A stretch of 64,000 nucleotides of DNA, from assembly GCF_001245615.1 (NCBI RefSeq), contig NZ_CWKH01000001.1, positions 372,001 to 436,000 on the forward strand, read 5' to 3'. Positions 1-10,300 of this stretch are shown here, in pieces. This DNA comes from Mycolicibacterium neworleansense. Lineage in GTDB: Bacteria > Actinomycetota > Actinomycetes > Mycobacteriales > Mycobacteriaceae. The notes beneath the pieces were generated by a model, which was given only the letters and a program-made list of their open reading frames with translations, was not told where the DNA came from and made no database searches. Every line of letters begins with the position of its first letter. Position 1 is the stretch's first letter. The position numbers were made by a program, and so were the translations under genes.

Positions 1-1
1 C

Positions 2-1186
2 GAATACCTGGCCAAGGCCGGGGGATCGGCCCGGATCGCCCTGGCCGGTCGTTCCGAGGAGCGGTTGCGCGCGATCCGTGACGGTCTCGGGCCCGGCGCA
101 CTGTCGTGGCCGCTGATCACCGCGGACGCCACCGCCCAGGCCTCTCTCGATGCGATGGCCGCGCGCACCCAGGTGGTGGTGACGACCGTGGGTCCCTACG
201 CCCGGTACGGCATGCCGCTGGTGGCGGCGTGCGCCGCGGCTGGCACCGACTACGCCGACCTCACCGGTGAGACCACGTTCATCCGCGACAGCATCGACCT
301 GCACCACAAGCAGGCGATCGACACCGGGGCCCGGATCGTGCACTCGTGCGGATTCGATTCGGTGCCATCCGATCTCACGGTGTATGCGCTGTATCAGCGG
401 GCCCTCGCCGACGGCGCAGGCGAGCTCGGTGACACCAACCTGGTGGTGCGCAGTTTCGCCGGCGGCGTATCCGGCGGCACCGTGGCCTCGATGCTGGAGT
501 TGCTCGACACGCTTTCGTCGGATCCGGAGGCCCGGGCGTTGATGAACGACCCGTACACGCTGAGCCCGGACCGCGGGGCCGAGCCCGAACTCGGCGCTCA
601 GCCCGACGTGCGGTGGCGGCGCGGTAGTGAGATCGCTCCCGAGCTGGCCGGCTACTGGACCGGCGCATTCGCCATGGCCGCCCCGAACACGCGAATTGTG
701 CGGCGCAGCAATGCACTACTGGGTTATGCCTACGGACGCCGCTTCGAGTACGCCGAGCAGATGAGCGTGGGCCGCTCACTGGCCGCCCCGCTGGCCGCGG
801 CGGCGGTCACCGGGGCCAACGCCTTCACCCTCGGTGTGGGCGGCCGCTACTTCAACCGGCTGCCCGGCGGCCTCGTCGAGAAAGTGGTTCCCAAGCCGGG
901 CACCGGTCCCAGCGAGCGGGCGCGGGAGCGGGGCCACTACCGCGTCGAGACCTACACCACGACGACATCGGGCGCCCGGTACATGACAAGCATGGCCCAG
1001 CAAGGCGATCCCGGGTACAAGTCGACCGCGGTGCTGCTCGGCGAGTGCGGGCTGGCGCTGGCAACCGACCGTGAGGCGCTGTCAGAGCGGCGCGGCGTGC
1101 TGACACCGGTGGCCGCGATGGGCGATGTCCTGCTCACCCGGCTACCGGCCGCCGGGGTGTCGCTGGAAACCTCCGCCCTGAGCTGA
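2..1186 (+). CDS. Saccharopine dehydrogenase-like / trans-acting enoyl reductase family protein (5' end missing)
   Basis: The reading frame is already open at the window edge (visible from base 2, 394 codons), so the N-terminus with the start of the NAD(P)-binding fold lies outside. What remains begins within the Rossmann domain (ALAGRSEERLRAIRD, then VVVTTVGPYARYGMPLVAAC near residues 55-75) followed by the catalytic-type domain with HSCGFDSVPSDLTVYAL. This is the arrangement of mycobacterial saccharopine dehydrogenase-like proteins and trans-acting enoyl reductases that work beside polyketide synthases in complex lipid synthesis. By recalled synteny it corresponds to Rv2449c, upstream of valS. 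The reaction and substrate cannot be told from sequence; no polyketide synthase is in the window. Family assignment is firm, exact function is not. Confidence 0.85.
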   Translation, partial: EYLAKAGGSARIALAGRSEERLRAIRDGLGPGALSWPLITADATAQASLDAMAARTQVVVTTVGPYARYGMPLVAACAAAGTDYADLTGETTFIRDSIDLHHKQAIDTGARIVHSCGFDSVPSDLTVYALYQRALADGAGELGDTNLVVRSFAGGVSGGTVASMLELLDTLSSDPEARALMNDPYTLSPDRGAEPELGAQPDVRWRRGSEIAPELAGYWTGAFAMAAPNTRIVRRSNALLGYAYGRRFEYAEQMSVGRSLAAPLAAAAVTGANAFTLGVGGRYFNRLPGGLVEKVVPKPGTGPSERARERGHYRVETYTTTTSGARYMTSMAQQGDPGYKSTAVLLGECGLALATDREALSERRGVLTPVAAMGDVLLTRLPAAGVSLETSALS

Positions 1187-1301
1187 GCTGGCGCAACACG
1201 AACGGATCGGCGTGCGTCGAACACCTGTGGGACAAGATCAGATTCGACTAGTGTCGGTGCCGAGGACTTTCAGTACGCCAGCAACGAAGATGGGATGAAC
1301 A

Positions 1302-1919
1302 ATGGCCGGTCTCGACGAACTTTTCGCTCAGATCCCCGTAGCAGATATCGCAAACAAGCTCGGCGCGGATGAAGGCGAGGTGAACGCTGCCATCAAGACC
1401 CTGGTTCCGGCTCTGGTCGGCGGCGTGGCCGAGAACGTACAAGCTGACAACATCGACTCCAGCGACCTCGAGTCGGCGGTCACCGCACAGGGCGTCAGCG
1501 GCCTGCTCGACGGCGGTGTCAGCGTCGACCAGGTCGACGCGCAGCAAGGTGACCAGATCGTGTCGAAGATCTTCGGCGGTAACGACAGCGGCCAGGTCGC
1601 GTCGGCGCTGGCCGGGACCGGTGCCGGCGGCAGCAGCCTGATCAAGCAGCTGCTGCCGATCCTGGCGCCGATCGTGCTGGCCTACATCGGCAAGCAGTTC
1701 GCTCAGAAGAACGCGCCCGCCGAGTCGGCACCGCAGCCCCAGGCCTCCGGCGGCGGGCTCGGGGACATCCTGGGCAGCATCCTGGGTGGCGCGACCGGTG
1801 GCGGTGCTGCCGCGAACAACCCGCTGGGCAGCATTCTCGGCAGCGTCCTCGGCGGTGGTGGCGGCCAGGGCAACGCCATCGGTGAGATCCTCGGTGGCCT
1901 GCTCGGCGGCAAGAAGTAG
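1302..1919 (+). CDS. DUF937 family protein with glycine-rich C-terminal repeats
   Basis: This 205-residue protein has an alpha-helical N-terminal half (FAQIPVADIANKLGADEGEV, then LVPALVGGVAENV) typical of DUF937, a hydrophobic segment near residues 115-135 (LIKQLLPILAPIVLAYIG), and a C-terminal tail of three similar glycine-rich units: GGGLGDILGSILGG, NNPLGSILGSVLGG and GNAIGEILGGLLGG. There is no signal peptide. A purine-rich stretch (agatgggatga) precedes the ATG. It stands alone between the reductase-like gene and valS, with a strong hairpin just behind it, so it is probably a monocistronic unit. No biochemical role is established for the family; the self-similar tail suggests assembly into a multimer, which is inference. 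Confidence 0.8.
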   Translation: MAGLDELFAQIPVADIANKLGADEGEVNAAIKTLVPALVGGVAENVQADNIDSSDLESAVTAQGVSGLLDGGVSVDQVDAQQGDQIVSKIFGGNDSGQVASALAGTGAGGSSLIKQLLPILAPIVLAYIGKQFAQKNAPAESAPQPQASGGGLGDILGSILGGATGGGAAANNPLGSILGSVLGGGGGQGNAIGEILGGLLGGKK

Positions 1920-1937
1920 CTCACCCACAAGCAGGCT

Positions 1938-1985
1938 CGAAAGCCTCCGACGCCCAGCGAACGCACCGGGCATCGGGGGCTTTCG
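1938..1985 (+). terminator. Strong intrinsic-terminator-like hairpin after the DUF937 gene
   Basis: An 18-base left arm (1938-1955) and 18-base right arm (1968-1985) pair with a single mismatch and one G-T wobble around a 12-base loop. The outer part is CGAAAGCC against GGCTTTCG. There is no T-tract, which is common for mycobacterial terminators. It separates the DUF937 gene from the valS promoter. Confidence 0.75.
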
Positions 1986-2006
1986 CGTATCCGGGCACGT
2001 CCTTCT

Positions 2007-2018
2007 TAGAATGGCTCG
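2007..2018 (+). promoter_or_regulatory. Predicted -10 box giving a leaderless valS mRNA
   Basis: TAGAAT (2007-2012) lies six bases before the valS GTG at 2019, so transcription would begin at or next to the start codon. No Shine-Dalgarno sequence precedes the GTG, which fits leaderless translation. Confidence 0.5.
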
Positions 2019-4679
2019 GTGACCCCCACCCCTGACAATCGTGCCGATGCCCTCCCCAAATCCTGGGATCCGGCCGCGGTAGAAGCTGACCTTTACCAGG
2101 GCTGGGTGGATGCCGGCTACTTCACCGCCGATTCGGCCAGCGAAAAGCCGCCGTACTCGATCGTGCTGCCGCCGCCCAACGTGACCGGCAGCCTGCACAT
2201 GGGCCACGCCCTCGACCACACCCTGATGGACGCCCTGACCCGGCGCAAGCGCATGCAGGGATATGAGGTGCTGTGGCTGCCCGGCATGGACCACGCCGGC
2301 ATCGCCACCCAGACCGTGGTGGAGAAGCAGCTCACCGCCGACGGCAAGACCAAGGAAGACTTCGGGCGCGAGCTGTTCGTCGAGAAGGTGTGGGACTGGA
2401 AGCACGAGTCCGGCGGCACCATCGGCGGGCAGATGCGCCGCCTCGGTGACGGCGTGGACTGGAGCCGCGACCGCTTCACCATGGACGAGGGCCTGTCGCG
2501 GGCGGTGCGCACCATCTTCAAGCGGCTCTTCGATGCCGGGCTGATCTACCAGGCCGAGCGGCTGGTCAACTGGTCACCGGTGCTGGAGACCGCGATCAGC
2601 GACCTCGAGGTGAAGTACGAGGACGTCGAGGGCGAGCTGGTGTCATTCCGCTACGGCTCGATGAACGACGACGAGCCCCACATCATCGTGGCCACCACCC
2701 GTGTGGAGACCATGCTCGGTGACACCGCGATCGCAGTGCACCCCGACGACGAGCGTTACCGCCACCTGGTCGGCAAGACCCTGCCGCACCCCTTCGTCGA
2801 ACACGAGATGATCATCGTCGCCGACACCCACGTCGATCCCGAGTTCGGTACCGGCGCAGTCAAAGTCACCCCCGCGCACGACCCCAACGACTTCGAGATC
2901 GGCCTGCGCCACCAGCTGCCGATGCCGACGATCATGGATGCCAAGGGCCGGATCGCCGACACCGGAACGCAATTCGACGGTATGGACCGGTTCGAGGCCC
3001 GGGTCAAGGTCCGGGAGGCGCTGGCCGAACAGGGCCGAATCGTCGCCGAGAAGCGGCCGTACCTGCACAGTGTGGGGCACTCCGAGCGCAGCGGCGAGCC
3101 CATCGAACCGCGGCTGTCCCTGCAATGGTGGGTCAAGGTGGACGGCCTGGCCAAGGCTGCCGGCGATGCGGTGCGCAACGGTGACACCGTGATTCACCCG
3201 CCGAGCCTGGAGCCGCGGTGGTTCGCGTGGGTGGACAACATGCACGACTGGTGCATCTCCCGTCAGCTGTGGTGGGGCCACCGGATCCCGATCTGGCACG
3301 GCCCCAACGGCGAGACCGTGTGTGTCGGCCCCGACGAGACCCCGCCGGAGGGCTGGGAGCAGGACGCGGACGTACTCGACACCTGGTTCTCCTCGGCGCT
3401 GTGGCCGTTCTCCACCATGGGCTGGCCCGACCACACCCCGGATCTGGCCAAGTTCTATCCGACGTCGGTGCTCGTCACCGGCTACGACATCCTGTTCTTC
3501 TGGGTGGCTCGGATGATGATGTTCGGCACCTTCGTCGGCGATGATCCGGCCATCACGTTCGATGGCCGGCGTGGCCCGCAGGTGCCGTTCGAGAACGTCT
3601 TCCTGCACGGCCTGATCCGCGACGAGTTCGGCCGCAAGATGAGCAAGTCGCGCGGCAACGGCATCGATCCGCTGGACTGGGTGGAGAAGTTCGGCGCCGA
3701 CGCGCTCCGTTTCACCCTGGCCCGCGGCGCCAGCCCCGGCGGTGATCTGTCCATCGGTGAGGATCACGCCAGGGCCTCCCGCAACTTCGCCACCAAGCTG
3801 TTCAACGCGACCCGCTTCGCGTTGATGAACGGGGCGGCTCCCGCCGAACTCCCGGCGGTCGCCGACCTGACCGATGCCGACCGCTGGATCCTCGGACGCC
3901 TCGAAGAGGTTCGCGCCGAGGTGGACGCGGCGCTGGACAGCTACGAGTTCAGCCGCGCCTGCGAGTCGCTGTACCACTTCGCCTGGGACGAGTTCTGCGA
4001 CTGGTACGTGGAATTGGCCAAGGTGCAGCTGGGACAAGAGGTCCACACCGCTCACACGACTGGGGTGCTGGCCTTCGTGCTCGACGCACTGCTCAAGCTG
4101 CTGCACCCGGTCATGCCATTCGTCACCGAGACACTGTGGAAGGCGCTCACCGACGGCGAGTCGATCGTCATCGCACCGTGGCCGCAGGCGTCCGGAATTG
4201 CACTCGATTCGGTTGCGGCGCAACACATTGCCGACATGCAGAAGCTGATCACCGAGGTGCGCCGCTTCCGCAGCGATCAGGGTCTGGCCGACCGGCAGCG
4301 GGTTCCGGCCCGGCTGTCGGCGATCGCCGAAGCCGGTCTGACCGAGCAGCTGCCCGCGGTCACCGCGCTGGCCTGGCTGACCGATGCCGGTGATGGGTTC
4401 ACCCCCTCGGCCTCGGTCGAGGTGCGCCTGACCCAGGCCACGGTGCTGGTCGAGGTGGACACCTCGAGCACCGTCGACGTCGCCGCCGAGCGCCGCCGGC
4501 TGGAGAAGGACCTTTCCGCCGCGCAGAAGGAACTGGCCACCACGACGGCCAAGCTCGGCAACGAGGCCTTCCTGGCCAAGGCGCCCGAGAACGTCGTCGA
4601 CAAGATCCGCGGCCGTCAGCAATTGGCCGGTGAAGAGGTCGAGCGGATCACCGCACGCCTGGCCGGGCTGGCCCGATGA
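2019..4679 (+). CDS. valS: Valyl-tRNA synthetase
   Basis: The 886-residue enzyme charges tRNA-Val in the cytoplasm and removes mischarged threonine in its editing domain. The class I signatures are present: [15 protein letters not shown] with the HIGH-type motif at residues 60-63, and KMSKS at 540-544. Between them is the CP1 editing insertion; [16 protein letters not shown] tryptophan-rich core (here [16 protein letters not shown]) precedes KMSKS. The C-terminus from about residue 815 is a charged heptad-like helix ([19 protein letters not shown]) matching the bacterial ValRS arm. The GTG start is supported by the adjacent -10 box. folC follows eight bases after the stop, so the two are likely co-transcribed. 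Confidence 0.97.
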   Translation: MTPTPDNRADALPKSWDPAAVEADLYQGWVDAGYFTADSASEKPPYSIVLPPPNVTGSLHMGHALDHTLMDALTRRKRMQGYEVLWLPGMDHAGIATQTVVEKQLTADGKTKEDFGRELFVEKVWDWKHESGGTIGGQMRRLGDGVDWSRDRFTMDEGLSRAVRTIFKRLFDAGLIYQAERLVNWSPVLETAISDLEVKYEDVEGELVSFRYGSMNDDEPHIIVATTRVETMLGDTAIAVHPDDERYRHLVGKTLPHPFVEHEMIIVADTHVDPEFGTGAVKVTPAHDPNDFEIGLRHQLPMPTIMDAKGRIADTGTQFDGMDRFEARVKVREALAEQGRIVAEKRPYLHSVGHSERSGEPIEPRLSLQWWVKVDGLAKAAGDAVRNGDTVIHPPSLEPRWFAWVDNMHDWCISRQLWWGHRIPIWHGPNGETVCVGPDETPPEGWEQDADVLDTWFSSALWPFSTMGWPDHTPDLAKFYPTSVLVTGYDILFFWVARMMMFGTFVGDDPAITFDGRRGPQVPFENVFLHGLIRDEFGRKMSKSRGNGIDPLDWVEKFGADALRFTLARGASPGGDLSIGEDHARASRNFATKLFNATRFALMNGAAPAELPAVADLTDADRWILGRLEEVRAEVDAALDSYEFSRACESLYHFAWDEFCDWYVELAKVQLGQEVHTAHTTGVLAFVLDALLKLLHPVMPFVTETLWKALTDGESIVIAPWPQASGIALDSVAAQHIADMQKLITEVRRFRSDQGLADRQRVPARLSAIAEAGLTEQLPAVTALAWLTDAGDGFTPSASVEVRLTQATVLVEVDTSSTVDVAAERRRLEKDLSAAQKELATTTAKLGNEAFLAKAPENVVDKIRGRQQLAGEEVERITARLAGLAR

Positions 4680-4686
4680 GGATCCG

Positions 4687-6093
4687 GTGACCGACCCCAT
4701 TCCTTCGCCGGACGAGATCGCCGCGCTGCTGCAGGTCGAGCACCTGCTCGATCAACGGTGGCCCGAGACCAAGCTGGATCCCAGCACGGCGCGCATCGCC
4801 GCCCTGCTGGAGCTGTTGGGCTCGCCGCAGCGGGCCTACCCGTCCATCCACGTCGCCGGGACCAACGGCAAGACGTCCGTGGCCCGCATCATCGATGCAC
4901 TGCTTACCGCGCTGCACCGGCGTACGGGGCGCACCACCAGCCCGCACCTGCAATCCGCGGTGGAGCGCATCTCGATCGACGGAAAGCCCATCACGCCGGC
5001 CCATTACGTCGAGACCTATCGCGAGATCGAACCGTTCGTGCAACTGGTGGACCAGCAGTCCGAGGCGGCCGGCGGTCCGAAGATGAGCAAGTTCGAGGTG
5101 CTGACCGCGATGGCCTTCGCGGCGTTCGCCGACGTGCCGATCGACGTGGCGGTGATCGAGGTCGGGATGGGCGGACGCTGGGATGCCACCAACGTCGTCA
5201 ACGCCCCGATCGCGGTGATCACCCCGATCGGCATAGACCACACCGACTATCTCGGTGACACGATCGCCGCCATCGCGGGGGAGAAGGCCGGCATCATCAC
5301 CCGGCAGCCCGACGACCTGGTGCCGACCGACACCGTCGCGGTCATCGGTAAGCAGGTTCCCGAGGCCATGGAGGTGCTGCTCGAAGAGGCGGTGCGCGCC
5401 GATGCGGCCGTGGCCCGTGAAGACTCGGAGTTCGCGGTGCTCAGTCGGCAGGTCGCCGTCGGCGGCCAGATGCTCGAACTGCAAGGTCTGGGCGGTGTGT
5501 ACTCCGACATCTTCCTGCCGCTGCACGGTGAGCATCAGGCCCACAACGCGGTCCTCGCGCTGGCCGCGGTGGAGGCGTTCTTCGGTGCGGGCGCGGACCG
5601 CCAGCTCGATGTCGACGCCATCCAGGCCGGCTTCGCGGCCGTACGCAGCCCCGGCCGTATGGAGCGTATGCGAAGTGCGCCAACGGTTTTCATCGACGCA
5701 GCGCACAATCCGGCCGGCGCGGCGGCGCTGGCGCTGACCTTGCAGCAGGAATTCGATTTCCGGTACCTGGTCGGGGTGGTATCGGTAATGGGGGACAAGG
5801 ACGTGGGCGGCATCCTGACCGCGCTGGAGCCCGTGTTCGATCAGATCGTGGTGACCCACAACGGTTCGCCCCGCGCAATGGACGTCGAGTCGTTGGCGTC
5901 GCTGGCCGAAGAGCGGTTCGGCCAGGACCGGGTGATCACCGCCATGACGCTGCCCGATGCCATCGAAACCGCCACCGCCCTGGTCGAGGAATCCGGGGAA
6001 GACGAAGGACTGTCCGGGGCCGGCATGGTGATCACCGGTTCGGTGGTGACCGCCGGGGCGGCCCGGACCCTGTTCGGACGGGACCCGCAGTGA
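4687..6093 (+). CDS. folC: Folylpolyglutamate synthase / dihydrofolate synthase
   Basis: A 468-residue Mur-ligase-fold enzyme that adds glutamate to (dihydro)pteroate and folates, using ATP. The phosphate-binding motif GTNGKTS is at residues 58-64, and the family signature VIEVGMGGRWDATNV follows near residue 158; the third motif FIDAAHNPAGA begins the C-terminal glutamate-ligase domain near residue 336. The GTG at 4687 is chosen because it lies just after the valS stop and gives the usual N-terminal helix before the P-loop. The next gene overlaps its stop by four bases (GTGA), so valS-folC-DUF4233 read as one operon. Confidence 0.95.
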   Translation: MTDPIPSPDEIAALLQVEHLLDQRWPETKLDPSTARIAALLELLGSPQRAYPSIHVAGTNGKTSVARIIDALLTALHRRTGRTTSPHLQSAVERISIDGKPITPAHYVETYREIEPFVQLVDQQSEAAGGPKMSKFEVLTAMAFAAFADVPIDVAVIEVGMGGRWDATNVVNAPIAVITPIGIDHTDYLGDTIAAIAGEKAGIITRQPDDLVPTDTVAVIGKQVPEAMEVLLEEAVRADAAVAREDSEFAVLSRQVAVGGQMLELQGLGGVYSDIFLPLHGEHQAHNAVLALAAVEAFFGAGADRQLDVDAIQAGFAAVRSPGRMERMRSAPTVFIDAAHNPAGAAALALTLQQEFDFRYLVGVVSVMGDKDVGGILTALEPVFDQIVVTHNGSPRAMDVESLASLAEERFGQDRVITAMTLPDAIETATALVEESGEDEGLSGAGMVITGSVVTAGAARTLFGRDPQ

Positions 6094-6506
6094 GCAATCA
6101 GACCCCTGATCAGACGCCGAGTGACAAGCCGGCACCACCTGACCCGTGGAAGAGCTTCCGCGGGGTGATGGCCGGGACGCTGATCCTCGAAGCCATCGTC
6201 GTGTTGCTGGCGCTGCCCGTGGTGGCCACCAGCGCCGCCGGGCTGACCTGGACGTCGGGCGGATTCGTGGTCGGGCTGGCGATCGTGTTGATCCTGATGT
6301 CGGGACTGCAGGGCCGGCCCTGGGCCATCTGGGCGAACCTCGGCATCCAGCTGGTGGTGATCGCCGGTGCGCTGGTTCACGGGGCGATCGGCTTCATTGG
6401 CGTCATCTTCGCCGTGGTCTGGCTGCTGATCGTGTACCTGCGGCGCGAGGTGAAACGCAGGCAGGATCGCGGCCTGCTGCCGGGTCAGCAAGCCTCCAGC
6501 GAATAG
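6090..6506 (+). CDS. DUF4233 domain membrane protein
   Basis: A 138-residue integral membrane protein. After a polar proline-rich N-terminus (about 25 residues) there are four hydrophobic segments: TLILEAIVVLLALPVVAT, GFVVGLAIVLILMSGL, IWANLGIQLVVIAGALV and GFIGVIFAVVWLLIVYL, ending in a basic tail (RREVKRRQDR) that is probably cytoplasmic. The GTG start overlaps the folC stop as GTGA, implying translational coupling. This gene sits between folC and ndk in mycobacteria (recalled as Rv2446c) and belongs to DUF4233. No function is known for the family. Confidence 0.85.
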   Translation: MSNQTPDQTPSDKPAPPDPWKSFRGVMAGTLILEAIVVLLALPVVATSAAGLTWTSGGFVVGLAIVLILMSGLQGRPWAIWANLGIQLVVIAGALVHGAIGFIGVIFAVVWLLIVYLRREVKRRQDRGLLPGQQASSE

Positions 6507-6577
6507 CCGGGCGATAGCTGGGCCACGCCGCACACGCTGTGGGGCCCCCGCCATCGCGCGGTGCGGTTACCGACCGG

Positions 6578-6590
6578 TACGCTCTCTGCC
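6578..6590 (+). promoter_or_regulatory. Predicted -10 box giving a leaderless ndk mRNA
   Basis: TACGCT (6578-6583) is followed by seven bases and then the ndk GTG at 6591. There is no ribosome-binding site upstream of that GTG, so the start codon is likely at the 5' end of the mRNA. Confidence 0.45.
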
Positions 6591-7010
6591 GTGACTGAGC
6601 AGACCCTCGTTTTGATCAAGCCCGACGGCGTGCAGCGCCACCTGGTCGGGGAGATCCTCGGCCGGATCGAGCGCAAGGGTCTGACCCTGGCGGCGCTCGA
6701 GCTGAAGAACGTCAGCGTCGAGCTGGCCAAGCAGCACTACGCCGAGCACGACGGCAAGCCCTTCTTCGACTCGCTGCTGGAGTTCATCACCTCCGGACCC
6801 GTGGTCGCCGCCATCGTAGAGGGACCGCGTGCGATCGCGGCGTTCCGTCAGATCGCCGGCGGCACCGATCCGGTGGAGAAGGCTGTGCCCGGCACCATCC
6901 GCGGTGACCTGGCGCTTGTGACCCAGGACAACCTCGTGCACGGCTCGGACTCGCCGGAGTCGGCGGCCCGCGAGATCGCCCTGTGGTTCCCTGGCGAAGC
7001 TTCCGCCTGA
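6591..7010 (+). CDS. ndk: Nucleoside diphosphate kinase
   Basis: A 139-residue kinase that transfers the gamma-phosphate of ATP to nucleoside diphosphates through a phospho-histidine. The N-terminal [18 protein letters not shown] and the active-site [12 protein letters not shown] with His117 are both intact, and the length is normal for the actinobacterial enzyme. The GTG at 6591 is preferred to upstream starts because it gives the conserved N-terminus and sits seven bases after a -10 box. It has its own promoter rather than being coupled to the preceding membrane-protein gene, 84 bases upstream. Confidence 0.97.
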   Translation: MTEQTLVLIKPDGVQRHLVGEILGRIERKGLTLAALELKNVSVELAKQHYAEHDGKPFFDSLLEFITSGPVVAAIVEGPRAIAAFRQIAGGTDPVEKAVPGTIRGDLALVTQDNLVHGSDSPESAAREIALWFPGEASA

Positions 7011-7303
7011 CAACCCTTCTTCGCAGTCTGGTCAGTACCGCGTCAGTGATGTGGGATACTGGTTCCGGGTAGCCGGCCTCAACCGAGGCCGAACACCCGA
7101 ATGAAGACTTCGACGAGCGCGACCACCGCAATCCGGTGCGGCGCGGGCCGTCCAGCCATCATTCAGCCAGGCACCGGGTGGGTTCGGTATCGGACCGCCC
7201 GGAGCGAGACCACAACAAGTCCGGGGAAAGTGTCCCGGGCCAATAGCGGAAGCCCTCGCGTGGCCGCGTCGACACGACGCGCCCGGGGGCTTGAGGAGAA
7301 TTC
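7011..7303 (+). promoter_or_regulatory. rne promoter and long 5' leader
   Basis: This 293-base stretch holds no convincing gene. A GATACT -10-like box at 7055-7060 would start transcription near 7067 and give a leader of about 240 bases. The leader is GC-rich with possible stems (around 7168-7197, a cgggtgg segment facing ccgcccg). Long leaders are known for rne in bacteria, where RNase E controls its own mRNA. A GAGGAGA ribosome-binding site lies just before the GTG at 7304. Confidence 0.5.
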
Positions 7304-10300
7304 GTGGCCGAAGATGCCCAGAATGACGACCTATCAATCCAGACTCCGCAGCAGGAGGGACTGCCCGAGCGGCTGAGAGTCCACTCCCTGGCGCGGGTGC
7401 TCGGCACCACCAGCCGGCGCGTGCTCGATGCCCTGGCCGAGTTCGACGGACGTCAGCGCAGTGCGCATTCCACGATCGACAAGGTCGACGCCGAGCGGGT
7501 CCGTGACGCACTCGCGCTCGACTCGACCGAACCGGCGCCCGTCGACCAGGCAGAACCGGTCCAGGTCGAGGCCGTCAGCGTCACCGTGAGCGAGTCCGTC
7601 ACTCCGGCCGACGCCGCTGAAGCTCCGGCCGAATCCGCCGAGGCCGACGCCACGCAGGCCGATCCCGTCCTGGTCGGTGATGAGCCCGAGTCCCGGTTGA
7701 TCCTGGAGACGGCGAACATTCCCACCGCCCGCGAAGCCCATACCGAGCGCGCCGATTACCTGCCGCTGTTCGTCGCACCCCAGCCCGTCAGCTTCGTGCC
7801 GGTGCACGTCGACGAGGATGACGACGACGAGGACGACACCGACGCTGACACCGACACGGATGCCGATGCCGAGACGGACGACGAGCAGGCGGATCGCCCC
7901 GCCGCACGCCGGCGCCGGCGTGGCCGCCGGGGGCGGGGCCGCGGCCGCGGCGAGCAGTCGGACGACAACGGACCCGAGTCCGGCTCGGATTCCGATACCG
8001 ACACCGTCGATGACCAAGGTGAGTCCGACCAGGATTCCGACGACGAGTCGGACGAGTCGGATGAGGGCACCGACGAGGACAGCGCAGGCAGTGACGGCAG
8101 CAACCGCCGTCGCCGTCGCCGTCGCCGGCGCAAGTCCGGCGCGGGTGACAACGATGACGCGGGCTCGCCCGATGACCCGCCCAACACCGTCGTGCACGAG
8201 CGCGCCCCGCGCTCCGAGCGATCGGGCAAGGGCAGCGACGACTCGGAGATCCAGGGGATCAGCGGCTCGACCCGGCTGGAAGCCAAGCGCCAGCGCCGCC
8301 GCGACGGCCGCGACGCCGGACGTCGTCGCCCGCCGATCCTGAGCGAGGCGGAATTCCTGGCACGTCGTGAGGCCGTCGAGCGCACCATGATCGTGCGCGA
8401 CAAGGTCCGGACCGAACCGCCGCACGAGGGTGCCCGCTACACCCAGATCGCCGTGCTGGAAGACGGCGTCGTCGTCGAGCACTTCGTGACCTCGGCCGCT
8501 TCGGCGTCTTTGGTCGGCAACATCTACCTGGGCATCGTGCAGAACGTGCTGCCGTCGATGGAGGCCGCGTTCGTCGACATCGGCCGTGGCCGCAACGGTG
8601 TGCTGTACGCCGGTGAGGTGAACTGGGAGGCCGCGGGCCTCGGCGGCTCGAACCGCAAGATCGAGCAGGCCCTCAAGCCCGGCGACTATGTCGTGGTCCA
8701 GGTCAGCAAGGATCCAGTGGGGCACAAGGGTGCCCGGCTCACCACTCAGGTGTCGCTGGCCGGCCGCTACCTGGTGTACGTACCGGGTGCGTCCTCGACC
8801 GGGATCAGCCGCAAGCTGCCCGACACCGAACGCCAGCGGCTCAAGGAAATCCTCAAAGAGGTCGTTCCCGCCGATGCCGGCGTGATCATCCGCACCGCGT
8901 CGGAGGGCGTCAAGGAAGAGGACATCCGCTCCGACGTCGAGCGGCTGCAGCAGCGCTGGACCGAGATCGAGGCCAAGGCCGCCGAGGTCACCGCGAAGAA
9001 GGCCGGCGCGGCCGTCGCCCTGTACGAAGAGCCCGATGTCCTGGTCAAGGTGATCCGCGATCTGTTCAACGAGGACTTCTCGGGCCTGATCGTCTCCGGT
9101 GACGAGGCCTGGGACACGATCAACTCCTACGTCAACACCGTCGCTCCCGACCTGGTGGGGCGGCTCACCAAGTACGAGCCCGCCGGTGGCGCCGAGGCGC
9201 CCGACGTGTTCGCGGTGCACCGCATCGACGAGCAGCTGGCCAAGGCGATGGACCGCAAGGTGTGGCTGCCCTCGGGCGGAACGCTGGTCATCGACCGCAC
9301 CGAGGCGATGACCGTGGTCGACGTCAACACCGGCAAGTTCACCGGTGCCGGCGGCAACCTCGAGCAGACCGTCACCCGCAACAACCTGGAAGCCGCCGAG
9401 GAGATCGTGCGGCAACTGCGGTTGCGCGACATCGGCGGCATCGTGGTCATCGACTTCATCGACATGGTGCTCGAATCGAACCGTGACCTGGTGCTGCGCC
9501 GGCTGACCGAGGCGCTGGGCCGGGACCGTACCCGCCATCAGGTGTCCGAGGTGACCTCACTGGGCCTTGTGCAGCTGACCCGCAAGCGGCTGGGAACCGG
9601 TCTGGTGGAGGCGTTTTCGACTACGTGCACGCACTGCGCGGGCCGCGGCATCGTGCTGCACGGCGACCCGGTCGACACCGCGTCGTCATCGAACACCGGC
9701 CGCAAGACCGAATCCAGCGGCGGCGGGCGGCGCAGCAAGCGCGGCAAGAAGGGCAATGCGCGTCCCGAGCCCGAAGAGGTACCCGTCGTCAAGGTGCCCG
9801 ATCATCCGGCCGGCGAGCACCCGATGTTCAAGGCGATGGCCGCGGCCAACGGCCGCCACCACGACGAGGAGTCGCTCGACGAGGACACCGCCGGCGAGGC
9901 TGTCGACGGTGAGGAGCAGACCACGCCCGAGCTCGTGGACGTGACGGACGAATCCACCGACGGCGAATTCGACGCGCAGGACACCGACGAGGTGGCCGAA
10001 TCCGACGAAGATCTGGATGCGGAAGACGTCGACGAGGAGACGGACGACGAATCGGATGAGGACGACTCCGACGACGACATCGACTTCGACGACGAACTCG
10101 GCGACGAGGACGAGGATGACGACCTCGACGACATCGACGAAGACGAGGACGACGAGTCCGACGACGACGAGTCCGACGAAGACGAGGACGACGAGGACGA
10201 CGAGGAGCCGGACGAGCCGGAAGAGGACGTCTACCAGGCACCTGAGCCGGTGGTGGTAGCTACGCCGCCGAGCCGCGGCCGCACCCGACGGCGCGCCGCA

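Noticed and set aside
2643..4700. Very long open frame on the minus strand opposite valS
   Set aside because: High-GC coding genes produce long antisense open frames. Its translation is low in family-like motifs, and the + strand is a complete valS.
7101..7376. Small open frame inside the rne leader
   Set aside because: It runs into rne in another frame, has no family resemblance and no ribosome-binding site; the stretch is better read as leader RNA.
7334..9538. Long minus-strand open frame opposite rne
   Set aside because: Mirror of the RNase E gene with biased composition and no recognisable domain, promoter or ribosome-binding site.
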